Shown here in pieces: positions 28,535-36,402 of a stretch of DNA of 64,000 nt. The position numbers were made by a program, and so were the translations under genes. The stretch spans positions 49,391 to 113,390 of the forward strand of contig NZ_LZJN01000160.1 of assembly GCF_001667735.1 (NCBI RefSeq), written 5' to 3'. A model generated the notes under the pieces. That model searched no databases, was not told the origin of the DNA, and was given only the letters and a program-made list of their open reading frames with translations. Origin of the DNA: Mycobacterium sp. E183 (lineage in GTDB: Bacteria; Actinomycetota; Actinomycetes; Mycobacteriales; Mycobacteriaceae). Each line of letters opens with the position of its first letter. Positions within the stretch are counted from its first letter, which is position 1.

Positions 28535-29022
28535 AACGCCAGCCACTCCGCCCCGATCGGACGCACAGCGAGGATGCTGCGCAGGTATCCAGTGGGACGT
28601 CCGCAGGTCGCACACACCGGGCTGGCGCCTCGTCGGGAAGCCATCTCTCGTTTGTCGTCCACGTAGGTCGCCATCGCCCATCGGACCATCTCCAAGCAGA
28701 CCTCACACAGCACCTCAACGAGGTCGCCGTCCGTGTTTAGCCCCACCTGGTCACATCCGTCGACAGCATGTATCTCGGCGACCGCTACTGCGGGAGCGCC
28801 GCATGTTTCGCCGCTCGACAGCCCCTGGGCAGTACAAATGGGCCGCAACGTGTTCAGCTGCTGCTCGATTCCGAGGGCGGCGTCCACCGCGTCATCTCCG
28901 CTCCGGTGCGCCCACCGTCGGGCAAGGGCGGCGGCGTCCCAGATTCGTTGCAGCAGCCGCGATGACCGGCCGGTACCCGGGCCGTATTCGGCAGGTGATC
29001 GTTGGGATGGGCGGCGCTTCAT
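28531..29022 (-). CDS. Cys-rich hypothetical protein with zinc-ribbon-like pairs
   Basis: 163 residues from ATG 29022 with a GGAGAAG ribosome site. The N-terminus is basic, followed by helices. Two cysteine pairs, LCEVCLEM and VCATCGRPTG, lie 40 residues apart near the C-terminus, and two single cysteines (RPICTAQG, GETCGAP) precede them. This suggests a metal-binding site. No known domain. It is coupled to the 71-residue membrane protein downstream. Element S5 lies about 160 bp upstream. Confidence 0.65.
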   Translation of the reverse strand: MKRRPSQRSPAEYGPGTGRSSRLLQRIWDAAALARRWAHRSGDDAVDAALGIEQQLNTLRPICTAQGLSSGETCGAPAVAVAEIHAVDGCDQVGLNTDGDLVEVLCEVCLEMVRWAMATYVDDKREMASRRGASPVCATCGRPTGYLRSILAVRPIGAEWLAL

Positions 29023-29183
29023 CTGGTCTTCTCCAATTCGTGGCTATGGAGTTCCGCGCGATCACGCAGCAGCGCGTCCCGTCATCGCGACCCGCTGCTC
29101 GCTGATGCGGCCCTTGGGGTCGGCATTTGGCCGATTCCACGTACGTCCGCTCGCGATCTGTCATGCGAGCATTTATCGACCCG

Positions 29184-29225
29184 GGACGAGTGGTCATCAC
29201 CCGGTCGGCTCATTCACCCGGGCGA
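29184..29225 (-). promoter_or_regulatory. Composite palindromic element S5
   Basis: TCGCCCGGGTGA (29214-29225), 11-bp spacer, GGGTGATGAC core; the outer half-site is degenerate. It precedes the gene starting at 29022. Confidence 0.75.
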
Positions 29226-29376
29226 TTTGATGAGTGCTGCTCGTGTCACGAGCGCACGCGAACTTCTTGACCCAAGACAGGGACGAGCTATTTGTGTTGT
29301 TGCGCAACATGACACAATGACGGCGGGATAGGACGCCCCTGCCCGTCAATGTCGCCGGGATGCTCGCAAGTGGTGA

Positions 29377-29688
29377 TCAGCGTATGGGCGGAGGTCTACG
29401 ACTCCCTGTGTGCGCAGCGTCCCACCGCGCATCGATGCGCGTGACGCGACGAAGCTCTATGGTGAGCCACAGCGTCGCGGCGACGGTGGCGAGAACGGCG
29501 ACGAGCACCGAGGTGCAGAGCCATTCGTAGCGCCCATAGGCGGCTTCTGCTGCCGAGCTGATCAGCCCGCACGTGGCCACGGCCAGCAGAACCAAACCCG
29601 GCCAGAAGAAGTTGTCCTTCACGGCGATACCCGCGTGGGGTTGCGTGGTGCGGCAGTGATCCGTCGGATCATCATGCGTGTCTCCCAT
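29377..29688 (-). CDS. Small two-helix membrane protein
   Basis: 103 residues from ATG 29688, with GGGGAG upstream. A hydrophilic N-terminus (MGDTHDDPTDH) is followed by two membrane helices (FFWPGLVLLAVATCGLIS and CTSVLVAVLATVAATLWLTI) and an arginine-rich tail. No recognised family. It lies 115 bp after the holin-like gene on the same strand and may share its promoter under S6. Confidence 0.6.
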   Translation of the reverse strand: MGDTHDDPTDHCRTTQPHAGIAVKDNFFWPGLVLLAVATCGLISSAAEAAYGRYEWLCTSVLVAVLATVAATLWLTIELRRVTRIDARWDAAHTGSRRPPPIR

Positions 29689-29803
29689 TAGCACTCCCCT
29701 TCGTCGTCTCGCCGGTGACCAACAATCCATCCATGGCGGACCCGCACGAAATGCCCGACCTCTATGCGGACCACCGGGGCGTGCGACCGCTTGGATGCGC
29801 GAT

Positions 29804-30184
29804 TCAGGTCGAGCCTGCCCCGGCCCGGTTGCGCAGCTCGGGCAGCGTAATCGCCCCAATGGTGGTCACGAGCCACACCACCACCGTCGTCGCCAGCCAG
29901 GATGGCGCGCCATCGATGGTGAGCCCGTGCGTCAATTGCGAAGCGAGGGTCAACGCGACGATCGTCAATGCCAAGCCCGCGCCTCCAAGCAGCAATGACG
30001 CGTACTCGCGTGACATCTGCATGATCGAAAAGGACAGGCTTGCTTGCATTATGGTGAACGCCAGCACTCCGACGACATATCCCGGTATCGAGACCACGAC
30101 TCCGGGAACAATCCACGCCGCAACCAGTAGTCCGATCCCCCACGATGTCAGGAGCACGCTGGCGAACCGCAGGATTTGCCTCAT
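29804..30184 (-). CDS. Phage-holin-like four-helix membrane protein
   Basis: 126 residues with four hydrophobic helices (ILRFASVLLTSWGIGLLVAA, VVSIPGYVVGVLAFTIMQAS, LLLGGAGLALTIVALTLAS, WLATTVVVWLVTTIGAITL). The layout resembles the phage holin family IV / mycobacterial small membrane proteins of unknown role. The ATG overlaps the stop of a 24-residue upstream frame (ATGA), so it is probably coupled to it. Element S6 is about 180 bp upstream. Confidence 0.7.
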   Translation of the reverse strand: MRQILRFASVLLTSWGIGLLVAAWIVPGVVVSIPGYVVGVLAFTIMQASLSFSIMQMSREYASLLLGGAGLALTIVALTLASQLTHGLTIDGAPSWLATTVVVWLVTTIGAITLPELRNRAGAGST

Positions 30185-30255
30185 GCCGAGGTGTAGGTCG
30201 CCGAGCCGGGTCCGCCGCCCAATCCGATGTTGTTGCCGGCTGACTCAGCGCACAT
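30181..30255 (-). CDS. 24-residue leader peptide coupled to the holin-like gene
   Basis: ATG 30255 is preceded by an AAAGGA ribosome site. The peptide is MCAESAGNNIGLGGG-PGSATYTSA and its TGA overlaps the ATG of the next gene (ATGA). It may be a regulatory leader or a true microprotein. The Gly-rich composition gives no function. Confidence 0.5.
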   Translation of the reverse strand: MCAESAGNNIGLGGGPGSATYTSA

Positions 30256-30362
30256 CGCTTAGTCCTTTCCCGAATCACCTACTGCTGGGGCGTGCTGCGT
30301 GTCTGGCATTCGCCCGGCCATTGGGGCGTAGGTCCTGCCGGAGTCAAGCTTGGGCGCCCTGC

Positions 30363-30404
30363 GGGTGAGCTGTCTTCACCCCGCGGCGTCAATCACCCGG
30401 GTGA
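30363..30404 (-). promoter_or_regulatory. Composite palindromic element S6
   Basis: TCACCCGGGTGA (30393-30404), 11-bp spacer, GGGTGA-N7-TCACCC (30363-30381). It precedes the 24-residue leader and holin-like genes and also lies 238 bp upstream of the divergent regulator gene at 30642. Confidence 0.85.
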
Positions 30405-30641
30405 GGAAATGACTAGGCTCCCCGAACGCGCACGCTGGGCAAATCGCCATTCGCGGTGCGGATTCGCGTGGGTGTCGGCGTCGCTGAGCGCACAGCATCG
30501 AGGGTGGGCACGTACGGCCCGATCGGTGTCCCGGCTACTCGCATACACTAACTACCAGCGCTAGCGGTTGCGAGAATCTGTGGACGACACGACTGAGAGG
30601 CCTACAGCCCGCCTACTGCACGTCGGGGGGCGCCGGTTCGC

Positions 30642-33440
30642 GTGAACATCGCAAGGCCATCGGGGAAGCTCCGCATACCGCCGATTCGGGGGCGGGCGGA
30701 CGAGCTGAAGGAGATCGCCGAGCTGATCGCCGCGGTCACTCAGGGGCGCGGCGGCGTGCTAGTGATCGAGGGGCCGCCTGGCATCGGGAAGAGCCGATTG
30801 TTGACCGAGGTTTTGGCGTTGGCCGAAAAGGCCGGTGTTCGGACGCTGTTCGGCGAGGCTTTCGAGTACCAGCAGGCGGTGCCATTTTTCTCACTGTTCA
30901 TGGCGACCCTGCGTGCGGATCCTCCTGTCGGTGATGCGGAGGCGTTGCGCCGCCTGGGAACGTCGGCCGATCTCAGCTACTGGGTGGTGCGCGACCTGCA
31001 GGCCGCCATATACGCCGCCGCGTCCCGAACACCGTTGGCGATAGTTCTCGAGGACGTCCACTGGGCCGATAACGCGACCTTGCTGGCGTTGCGGTCGCTG
31101 GCCGCTACGCGGCCCGATGCCCCGGTGCTGTGGGTGCTTACCGCCCGGACCGGCGCCGGCGGGCCGGCGGTGCAAGAAACGCTGTCGGTGCTGCAACGCG
31201 CGAATGCCACATTTTTGCGATTGGGGGCCATGACGCCGGACTCGGTCGCCGAAATGGTCTGCGACGCGGTACGGGCGCCGGCGGATGAGTCTTTATTGAA
31301 TCTAGCTGCCAAGGCGCACGGAAATCCGTTCCTGGTCAGCGAGCTTGTGCATGGCCTGGCCGAGGAAGATCGACTGGACGCAACCGGGGGGCGAGTCATG
31401 GCCACCGGAAATGAGCTGCCGCGACGGTTGGGCGTGGGTATGCAGCAGCGACTCGACCTGCTCTCCGACAGTGCTTCGGAGGTGGTGCGGGTCGCCGGAG
31501 TGCTGCCGGACCGCTTTTCGGCAGGCCTGCTGGCCGCGATGCTGGACCGTCAGCCGGTCTCATTGCTCTCGGCGCTGGAGGAGGCGGTCCGCGCGGATCT
31601 ATTCGTCGAAGACGGTGAGCAGCTGAGGTTTAGGCACGACTTGTTGCGCGAGGCCACTCGCCAGTCATTGCCGCAATCGCTGCGGCGGGCGATGGAACGC
31701 CAGTCGGCGTCGGTCATGCTGAGTATCGGCGCGGCCCCAATCGAGGTGGCCACCCAGCTGGCACGCAGCGCCGAACCCGGAGATCGAGAGGCGATCGAGG
31801 CATTACGGCAAGCCGCGCAATCGGTTGGCCGCAGCGACGCGAGCGCGGCCGCGGACTTGACCAAGCGCGCGCTGGAGCTGTTGCCGGCCGAAGATGCTGA
31901 GCGTGGATCCCTGGTCGCCGAAACGGTGGAGTGGCTCAACCGGGCCGGCCGCCATGGCGAGGCCGAAGAAATGGCCGTCGTGGCGCTCTCGGAGGCGGTC
32001 TCGCCCGAAGTTGAGGCCGAGATCCGCCTCCGGCTCCCGGCGCACACCAAACACAGCACCCAACGGCGGGCGGAGGAAAATCGCAGAGCGCTCGAGTTGG
32101 GCGACATCAGCGAGCTCACCCGTACACGGCATCTGGCGTGGCTGGCCTACAACCTTGTGCTGCAGGACAAGAGAGGGCAACAGCGCGCCGCAGCCGACGA
32201 GGCTGCCGCCGCCGCGACGGCCACCGGTGATCTCGAGGCCACAATCATGGCCGAGGTCACCCTCGCTTTGCTCGACATTGGCGAAGGGCACAGGGTCCGC
32301 GCTCTAGGCCGCCTCGAACAGCTTCATTCTCTCGGCTACACGAATGATGCGGCCTTGGCGCATCACTATGCGGCGATGTACTACGCCATCCTGCTGGCAG
32401 TGTTCGGGCGGTTGGACGACGCGGCGGGCCGGATTGCCGACGGCATTGGGCAGGCCCGCCGAGAAGGCAACGCGATGGTCCTCAATATGTGGACTGTCAT
32501 TGGTGCGATCGTTCACCTCGCTGCGGGCCGGCTGTCGGCCGCACGCGATGCGGCTGAGTCCCTGCCGCCCCCACAGCCGACGGGCGTGAGCGAGCCGGAC
32601 CTGCTCCGCATCGTGGTGATGGCCTCGGTGGGTGTGCACACGGATGACCGAAACGTGTTGCAGCAGATGGCCAATGACGCACAAATAGCTTACTTCACCG
32701 GCTCACCTGCGATCCGTCGAGGAGCGGCGTATGTGCTCGCACTGGCGGCCTGGCAGCGCGACGACGTCCATGAAGCGGTGCGCTGGCTCGGCGGCGACAT
32801 CGCCCTGCTCGGAACACCACTACAGGTCTATGCCTTCGATCGGCTGATCTTGAGTGCGCGGGTGGCCTCGGCCGCCGGCGACGCCGGCTTGCGCGCACGG
32901 GTCCTGCAGGCCACCGAGGTGCTGGAGTGCGAGCAGCCCACGGTCCAGCTGTTTTCAGGGGTTGCCGGATATGCCCGCGGCATACTAGGGCGTGACGCCA
33001 CAGCATTGGTGGCTGCCGCGGAGTTGCTTCACTCGTCGGCGCGGCCGCTTCTTTACGCCGGCGCTGCCGAGGATGCCGGCGCCGAGCTGAGTCGCGCAGA
33101 GCGCGACCTTGAGGCCATCGACCACCTGAACGCGGCTTTCGACACTTACGTCGCGTGCGAAGCGGTTGCCGATGCCCGCCGGGTCGGCCGGATGTTGCGC
33201 CGACTAGGGGTGGAGCGCCGCATCGTCACGCACCCGAGGGCGGCAACGGGCTGGGACAGCCTCACCGATTCCGAACTCAGGGTCATCAACCTCATCGCAC
33301 AGGGCGCGACCAACCGCTCAGTCGCGCAGCAATTGCATCTCTCCCCGCACACCGTGAAGACACACGTGCACAATGCCTTTGCCAAGCTCGGGATCACTTC
33401 CCGAGCCCAACTGAGCCAGCGCATGCGCAGCGCCGATTGA
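30642..33440 (+). CDS. Large ATPase-LuxR regulator, tandem copy 1
   Basis: 932 residues, GTG start. N-terminal AAA/NACHT-like ATPase: Walker A GPPGIGKS (44-51) and Walker B LAIVLEDVHWAD. A helical middle part of about 500 residues with TPR-like character follows. The C-terminal LuxR HTH (about 870-925) reads LTDSELRVINLIAQG, then HLSPHTVKTHVHNAFAKLGI in its recognition region. The layout is that of LAL (large ATP-binding LuxR) regulators. Copies 2 and 3 follow directly on the same strand. A divergent element S6 lies upstream; this gene has no element in the standard orientation of its own. Confidence 0.93.
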   Translation: MNIARPSGKLRIPPIRGRADELKEIAELIAAVTQGRGGVLVIEGPPGIGKSRLLTEVLALAEKAGVRTLFGEAFEYQQAVPFFSLFMATLRADPPVGDAEALRRLGTSADLSYWVVRDLQAAIYAAASRTPLAIVLEDVHWADNATLLALRSLAATRPDAPVLWVLTARTGAGGPAVQETLSVLQRANATFLRLGAMTPDSVAEMVCDAVRAPADESLLNLAAKAHGNPFLVSELVHGLAEEDRLDATGGRVMATGNELPRRLGVGMQQRLDLLSDSASEVVRVAGVLPDRFSAGLLAAMLDRQPVSLLSALEEAVRADLFVEDGEQLRFRHDLLREATRQSLPQSLRRAMERQSASVMLSIGAAPIEVATQLARSAEPGDREAIEALRQAAQSVGRSDASAAADLTKRALELLPAEDAERGSLVAETVEWLNRAGRHGEAEEMAVVALSEAVSPEVEAEIRLRLPAHTKHSTQRRAEENRRALELGDISELTRTRHLAWLAYNLVLQDKRGQQRAAADEAAAAATATGDLEATIMAEVTLALLDIGEGHRVRALGRLEQLHSLGYTNDAALAHHYAAMYYAILLAVFGRLDDAAGRIADGIGQARREGNAMVLNMWTVIGAIVHLAAGRLSAARDAAESLPPPQPTGVSEPDLLRIVVMASVGVHTDDRNVLQQMANDAQIAYFTGSPAIRRGAAYVLALAAWQRDDVHEAVRWLGGDIALLGTPLQVYAFDRLILSARVASAAGDAGLRARVLQATEVLECEQPTVQLFSGVAGYARGILGRDATALVAAAELLHSSARPLLYAGAAEDAGAELSRAERDLEAIDHLNAAFDTYVACEAVADARRVGRMLRRLGVERRIVTHPRAATGWDSLTDSELRVINLIAQGATNRSVAQQLHLSPHTVKTHVHNAFAKLGITSRAQLSQRMRSAD

Positions 33441-33464
33441 TCGACAGCAAATCTCGTTGATGCC

Positions 33465-33503
33465 GTGCACGGCCTACAATGACGTGCACTGCAATGGCAG
33501 TCC
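33465..33503 (+). promoter_or_regulatory. Conserved promoter-like region before regulator copy 2
   Basis: A -10-like TACAAT (33474-33479) is flanked by GTGCAC at 33465-33470 and 33484-33489. ACTGC-N4-GCAGT follows directly (33487-33500), then TCCGGTA. Nearly the same arrangement precedes copy 3, which suggests it was duplicated with the gene and kept by selection. Confidence 0.55.
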
Positions 33504-33531
33504 GGTAATCAAACGCTAGACAGGACACCCG

Positions 33532-36339
33532 ATGGGGCCTCCAGCCGGCCTATCCGACACCGGCGGCCAACGCCTGGTCACACCTCCGATTCGAGGACGG
33601 GCGGACGAGCTGAAAAAGATCGGCGCACTGGTTACCGCGGTGGCGCAGGGCCGCGGCGGCGTGCTGGTCATCGAAGGGCCACCCGGCATCGGAAAGAGTC
33701 GGTTGCTGACCGAGGTGTTAGTGCTGGCCGAGAAGTGGGGCGTGCGCGCGCTGTTCGGGGAGGCGTTCGAATACCAGCAGACGGTGCCGTTTTTCTCGCT
33801 GTTCATGGCCACCCTCAACGCCGATCCCCCGGTCGGAGACGCAGAGGCGTTGCGCCAGCTAGGTGGCTCGGCCGATCTGCGGTATTGGGTGGTGCACGAT
33901 TTGGCCGACGCGATTAATGCCGCGGCCGCTCGGACCCCGCTGGCGATTCTGTTGGAGGACATCCACTGGGCCGACAACGGGACGCTGTTGGCGCTCCGGT
34001 CGCTCGCCACCGCGCGGCCGGATGCGGCGGTGTTGTGGGTATTGACTGCCCGCACCGGGGCGGGCGGCTTTGCGGTGCAAGAGACGTTGTCGGTGCTGCA
34101 ACGCGCGGATGCCACATTTCTGCGAGTGGGGGCCATGACACCTGATGCGGTCGCCGACATGGTCCGAGACGCAGTGCGTGCGGAAGCCGATGTGTCACTG
34201 CTGAATCTGGCCGCCAAGGCGCATGGGAACCCGTTCTTGGTCAGCGAGCTTGTCGGCGGCCTGGATGAGGAGAACCGACTGAACGTCAGGGGCGGCCGAG
34301 CGGTGGCCACCGGACACGGGCTGCCTCGCCGTCTGGGAGTCGGCATGCAGCAGCGACTGGATCTGCTCTCCGGTAGTGCGTCGGAGGTGGTGCGGGTGGC
34401 GGCGGTCCTGCCGGACCGGTTCTCGGCCGAGCTCTTGGCAGCGATGCTAGACCGGCCACCGACGTCGTTGCTCTCGGCGCTGGAGGAGGCGGTGCGCTCG
34501 GATTTATTGGTCGAAGACGGTGAGCGCCTCAGGTTTCGGCACGACCTGCTGCGCGAGGCCACCCGGCAGTCGTTGCCGCAGTCCTTGCGGCGGGCGATGG
34601 AGCGTCAGTCGGCATCGGCCATGCTTGGCCTGGGGGCCGCCCCGGCCGAGGTGGCTACCCAGCTGGCGCGCAGCGCCGAGCCGGGAGATCGAGAGGCGAT
34701 TGACGCACTGCGCCAGGCCGCGCAAGCGGTTGGCCGCGGCGATGCCAGCGCGGCCGCGGACTTGAGCAAGCGCGCACTGCAACTACTGCCCGCCGGCGAC
34801 ACCGAATATGGATCGCTGGTCGCGGAAACGGTGGGGTGGCTCAACCGGGCCAGCCGCTACGGCGAGGCCGAAGAATTGGCCGACTCGGCGCTCGCGGAGG
34901 CGGCATCGCCGGAAGTAGAGGCCGAGATCCGTCTGCGGCTCCCGGTGCACACCAAGCACACCGACCAGCGGCGGGTGGAAGAGAATCGACGGGCGCTTGA
35001 GTTGAGCGGCATCAGCGAGGTCACCCGGGTCCGGCATCTGGCCTGGCTGGCGTACAACCTGATATTCGACGAAGGCGGCCAACGGCGCGCGGCCGCCGAC
35101 GAGGCGGCCGCAGCCGCGAAAGTCACCGGTGATATCGAGGCCACGATCATGGCCGGCCTCACCCACGCTTTGCTCGATGCTGGTGAGGGGTACGCGTCCC
35201 GCGCGCTACGCCGTTTCGAAGAGCTCCGCCCGCTTGCTTACACGAATGAAACAGCGTTGGCGCATGCGTATGCCGGAATGTACAACGCAAACCTCCTGGC
35301 AGTCGTCGGCCGGTTGGACGACGCGACGGCCCGCATCGCCGACGGAACAGAGCAAGCCCGCCGGGAAGGCAATGCGATGGCTCTCGCCATGTGGGCCGTC
35401 TTTAGCGGGCTTGTCCACCTCGCCGCGGGCCGGCTGTCAGCCGCTCGCGATGCGACGGAGCGCCTTCCGCCGCCCCAGCCGACGGGGGCAACCGAGCACG
35501 ACGTACTTCGCATGGTGATTTTCGCCGAGGTGGCGGCACACACCGATGACCGAAACTTGCTGCAGCAGATGGTAAATGACGCCCGTGCCGCCCACTCCAC
35601 GGGCTCCGCCGGCATACGTCGAGGGTCGGCGTATGTGCTCGCGCGCGCGGCGTGGCAGCGGGACGATGTTCATGACGCAATGCGCTGGCTCGGCGACGTC
35701 ATCCTGCTGGCGACGCCGTTTTTTCCCCATGCGTTGGTCCGGTTGATCCTGGGTGCGAAGGTGGCCTCGGCCGCCGGTGACGCCGGCTTGCGCGCGCGGG
35801 TTCTGCAGGCCACCGAAGTGCTGGAACGTGAACGGCCCGCGCTGCCGCTGTTCGCGGCGGTGGCCGCCTATGCCCGTGGCATCCTCGAACACGATGCCCA
35901 AACCTTGGTGGCCGTTGCGGAGTCGCTTCGCGGGTTTCCGCGGCCGCTGCTGTACGCCAGTGCTGCCGAGGACGCCGGCGGCGAGCTGGCTCGCGCACGG
36001 CGCGACGCCGAGGCGATCGACCAACTGAACGCGGCGTTCGACACCTACATCGAGTGTGAGGCGATTGCCGATGCCCGCCGGGTCGGCCGCACATTGCGCC
36101 GATTAGGCGTGGAACGGCGCATCGTGGCTCACCCGCGGTCAAAAACCGGCTGGGACAGCCTCACCGATTCCGAACTCAAGATCATCAACCTCATCGCACA
36201 GGGCGCGACCAACCGCGACGTCGCCACGCAGCTGCATCTCTCCCCCCACACCGTGAAAACCCACGTACACAACGCTTTCGCCAAGTTGGGCATCACTTCC
36301 CGTTCCCAACTGGCGCGGCTCATGCGCGACCCTGGGTGA
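33532..36339 (+). CDS. Large ATPase-LuxR regulator, tandem copy 2
   Basis: 935 residues, ATG start. It is closely similar to copy 1 along its whole length: Walker A GPPGIGKS, Walker B LAILLEDIHWAD, helical middle part and the C-terminal HTH with LTDSELKIINLIAQG and the same HLSPHTVKTHVHNAFAKLGI segment. The identical recognition region in all three copies means they probably read the same DNA site, while the middle parts may sense different inputs. A 91-bp gap separates it from copy 1 and holds its own promoter-like region. Confidence 0.93.
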   Translation: MGPPAGLSDTGGQRLVTPPIRGRADELKKIGALVTAVAQGRGGVLVIEGPPGIGKSRLLTEVLVLAEKWGVRALFGEAFEYQQTVPFFSLFMATLNADPPVGDAEALRQLGGSADLRYWVVHDLADAINAAAARTPLAILLEDIHWADNGTLLALRSLATARPDAAVLWVLTARTGAGGFAVQETLSVLQRADATFLRVGAMTPDAVADMVRDAVRAEADVSLLNLAAKAHGNPFLVSELVGGLDEENRLNVRGGRAVATGHGLPRRLGVGMQQRLDLLSGSASEVVRVAAVLPDRFSAELLAAMLDRPPTSLLSALEEAVRSDLLVEDGERLRFRHDLLREATRQSLPQSLRRAMERQSASAMLGLGAAPAEVATQLARSAEPGDREAIDALRQAAQAVGRGDASAAADLSKRALQLLPAGDTEYGSLVAETVGWLNRASRYGEAEELADSALAEAASPEVEAEIRLRLPVHTKHTDQRRVEENRRALELSGISEVTRVRHLAWLAYNLIFDEGGQRRAAADEAAAAAKVTGDIEATIMAGLTHALLDAGEGYASRALRRFEELRPLAYTNETALAHAYAGMYNANLLAVVGRLDDATARIADGTEQARREGNAMALAMWAVFSGLVHLAAGRLSAARDATERLPPPQPTGATEHDVLRMVIFAEVAAHTDDRNLLQQMVNDARAAHSTGSAGIRRGSAYVLARAAWQRDDVHDAMRWLGDVILLATPFFPHALVRLILGAKVASAAGDAGLRARVLQATEVLERERPALPLFAAVAAYARGILEHDAQTLVAVAESLRGFPRPLLYASAAEDAGGELARARRDAEAIDQLNAAFDTYIECEAIADARRVGRTLRRLGVERRIVAHPRSKTGWDSLTDSELKIINLIAQGATNRDVATQLHLSPHTVKTHVHNAFAKLGITSRSQLARLMRDPG

Positions 36340-36340
36340 C

Positions 36341-36378
36341 GTGCACACCTAGAATGGTGTGCACTGCAGTGGCAGTCC
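36341..36378 (+). promoter_or_regulatory. Conserved promoter-like region before regulator copy 3
   Basis: A -10-like TAGAAT (36350-36355) is flanked by GTGCAC at 36341-36346 and 36359-36364, then ACTGC-N4-GCAGT and TCCGGTA, as before copy 2. Confidence 0.55.
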
Positions 36379-36402
36379 GGTAGATGGAAGACAGGGATTC
36401 CC

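Noticed and set aside
29689..29803. 20-residue frame between two membrane protein genes
   Set aside because: No ribosome site and too short to judge.
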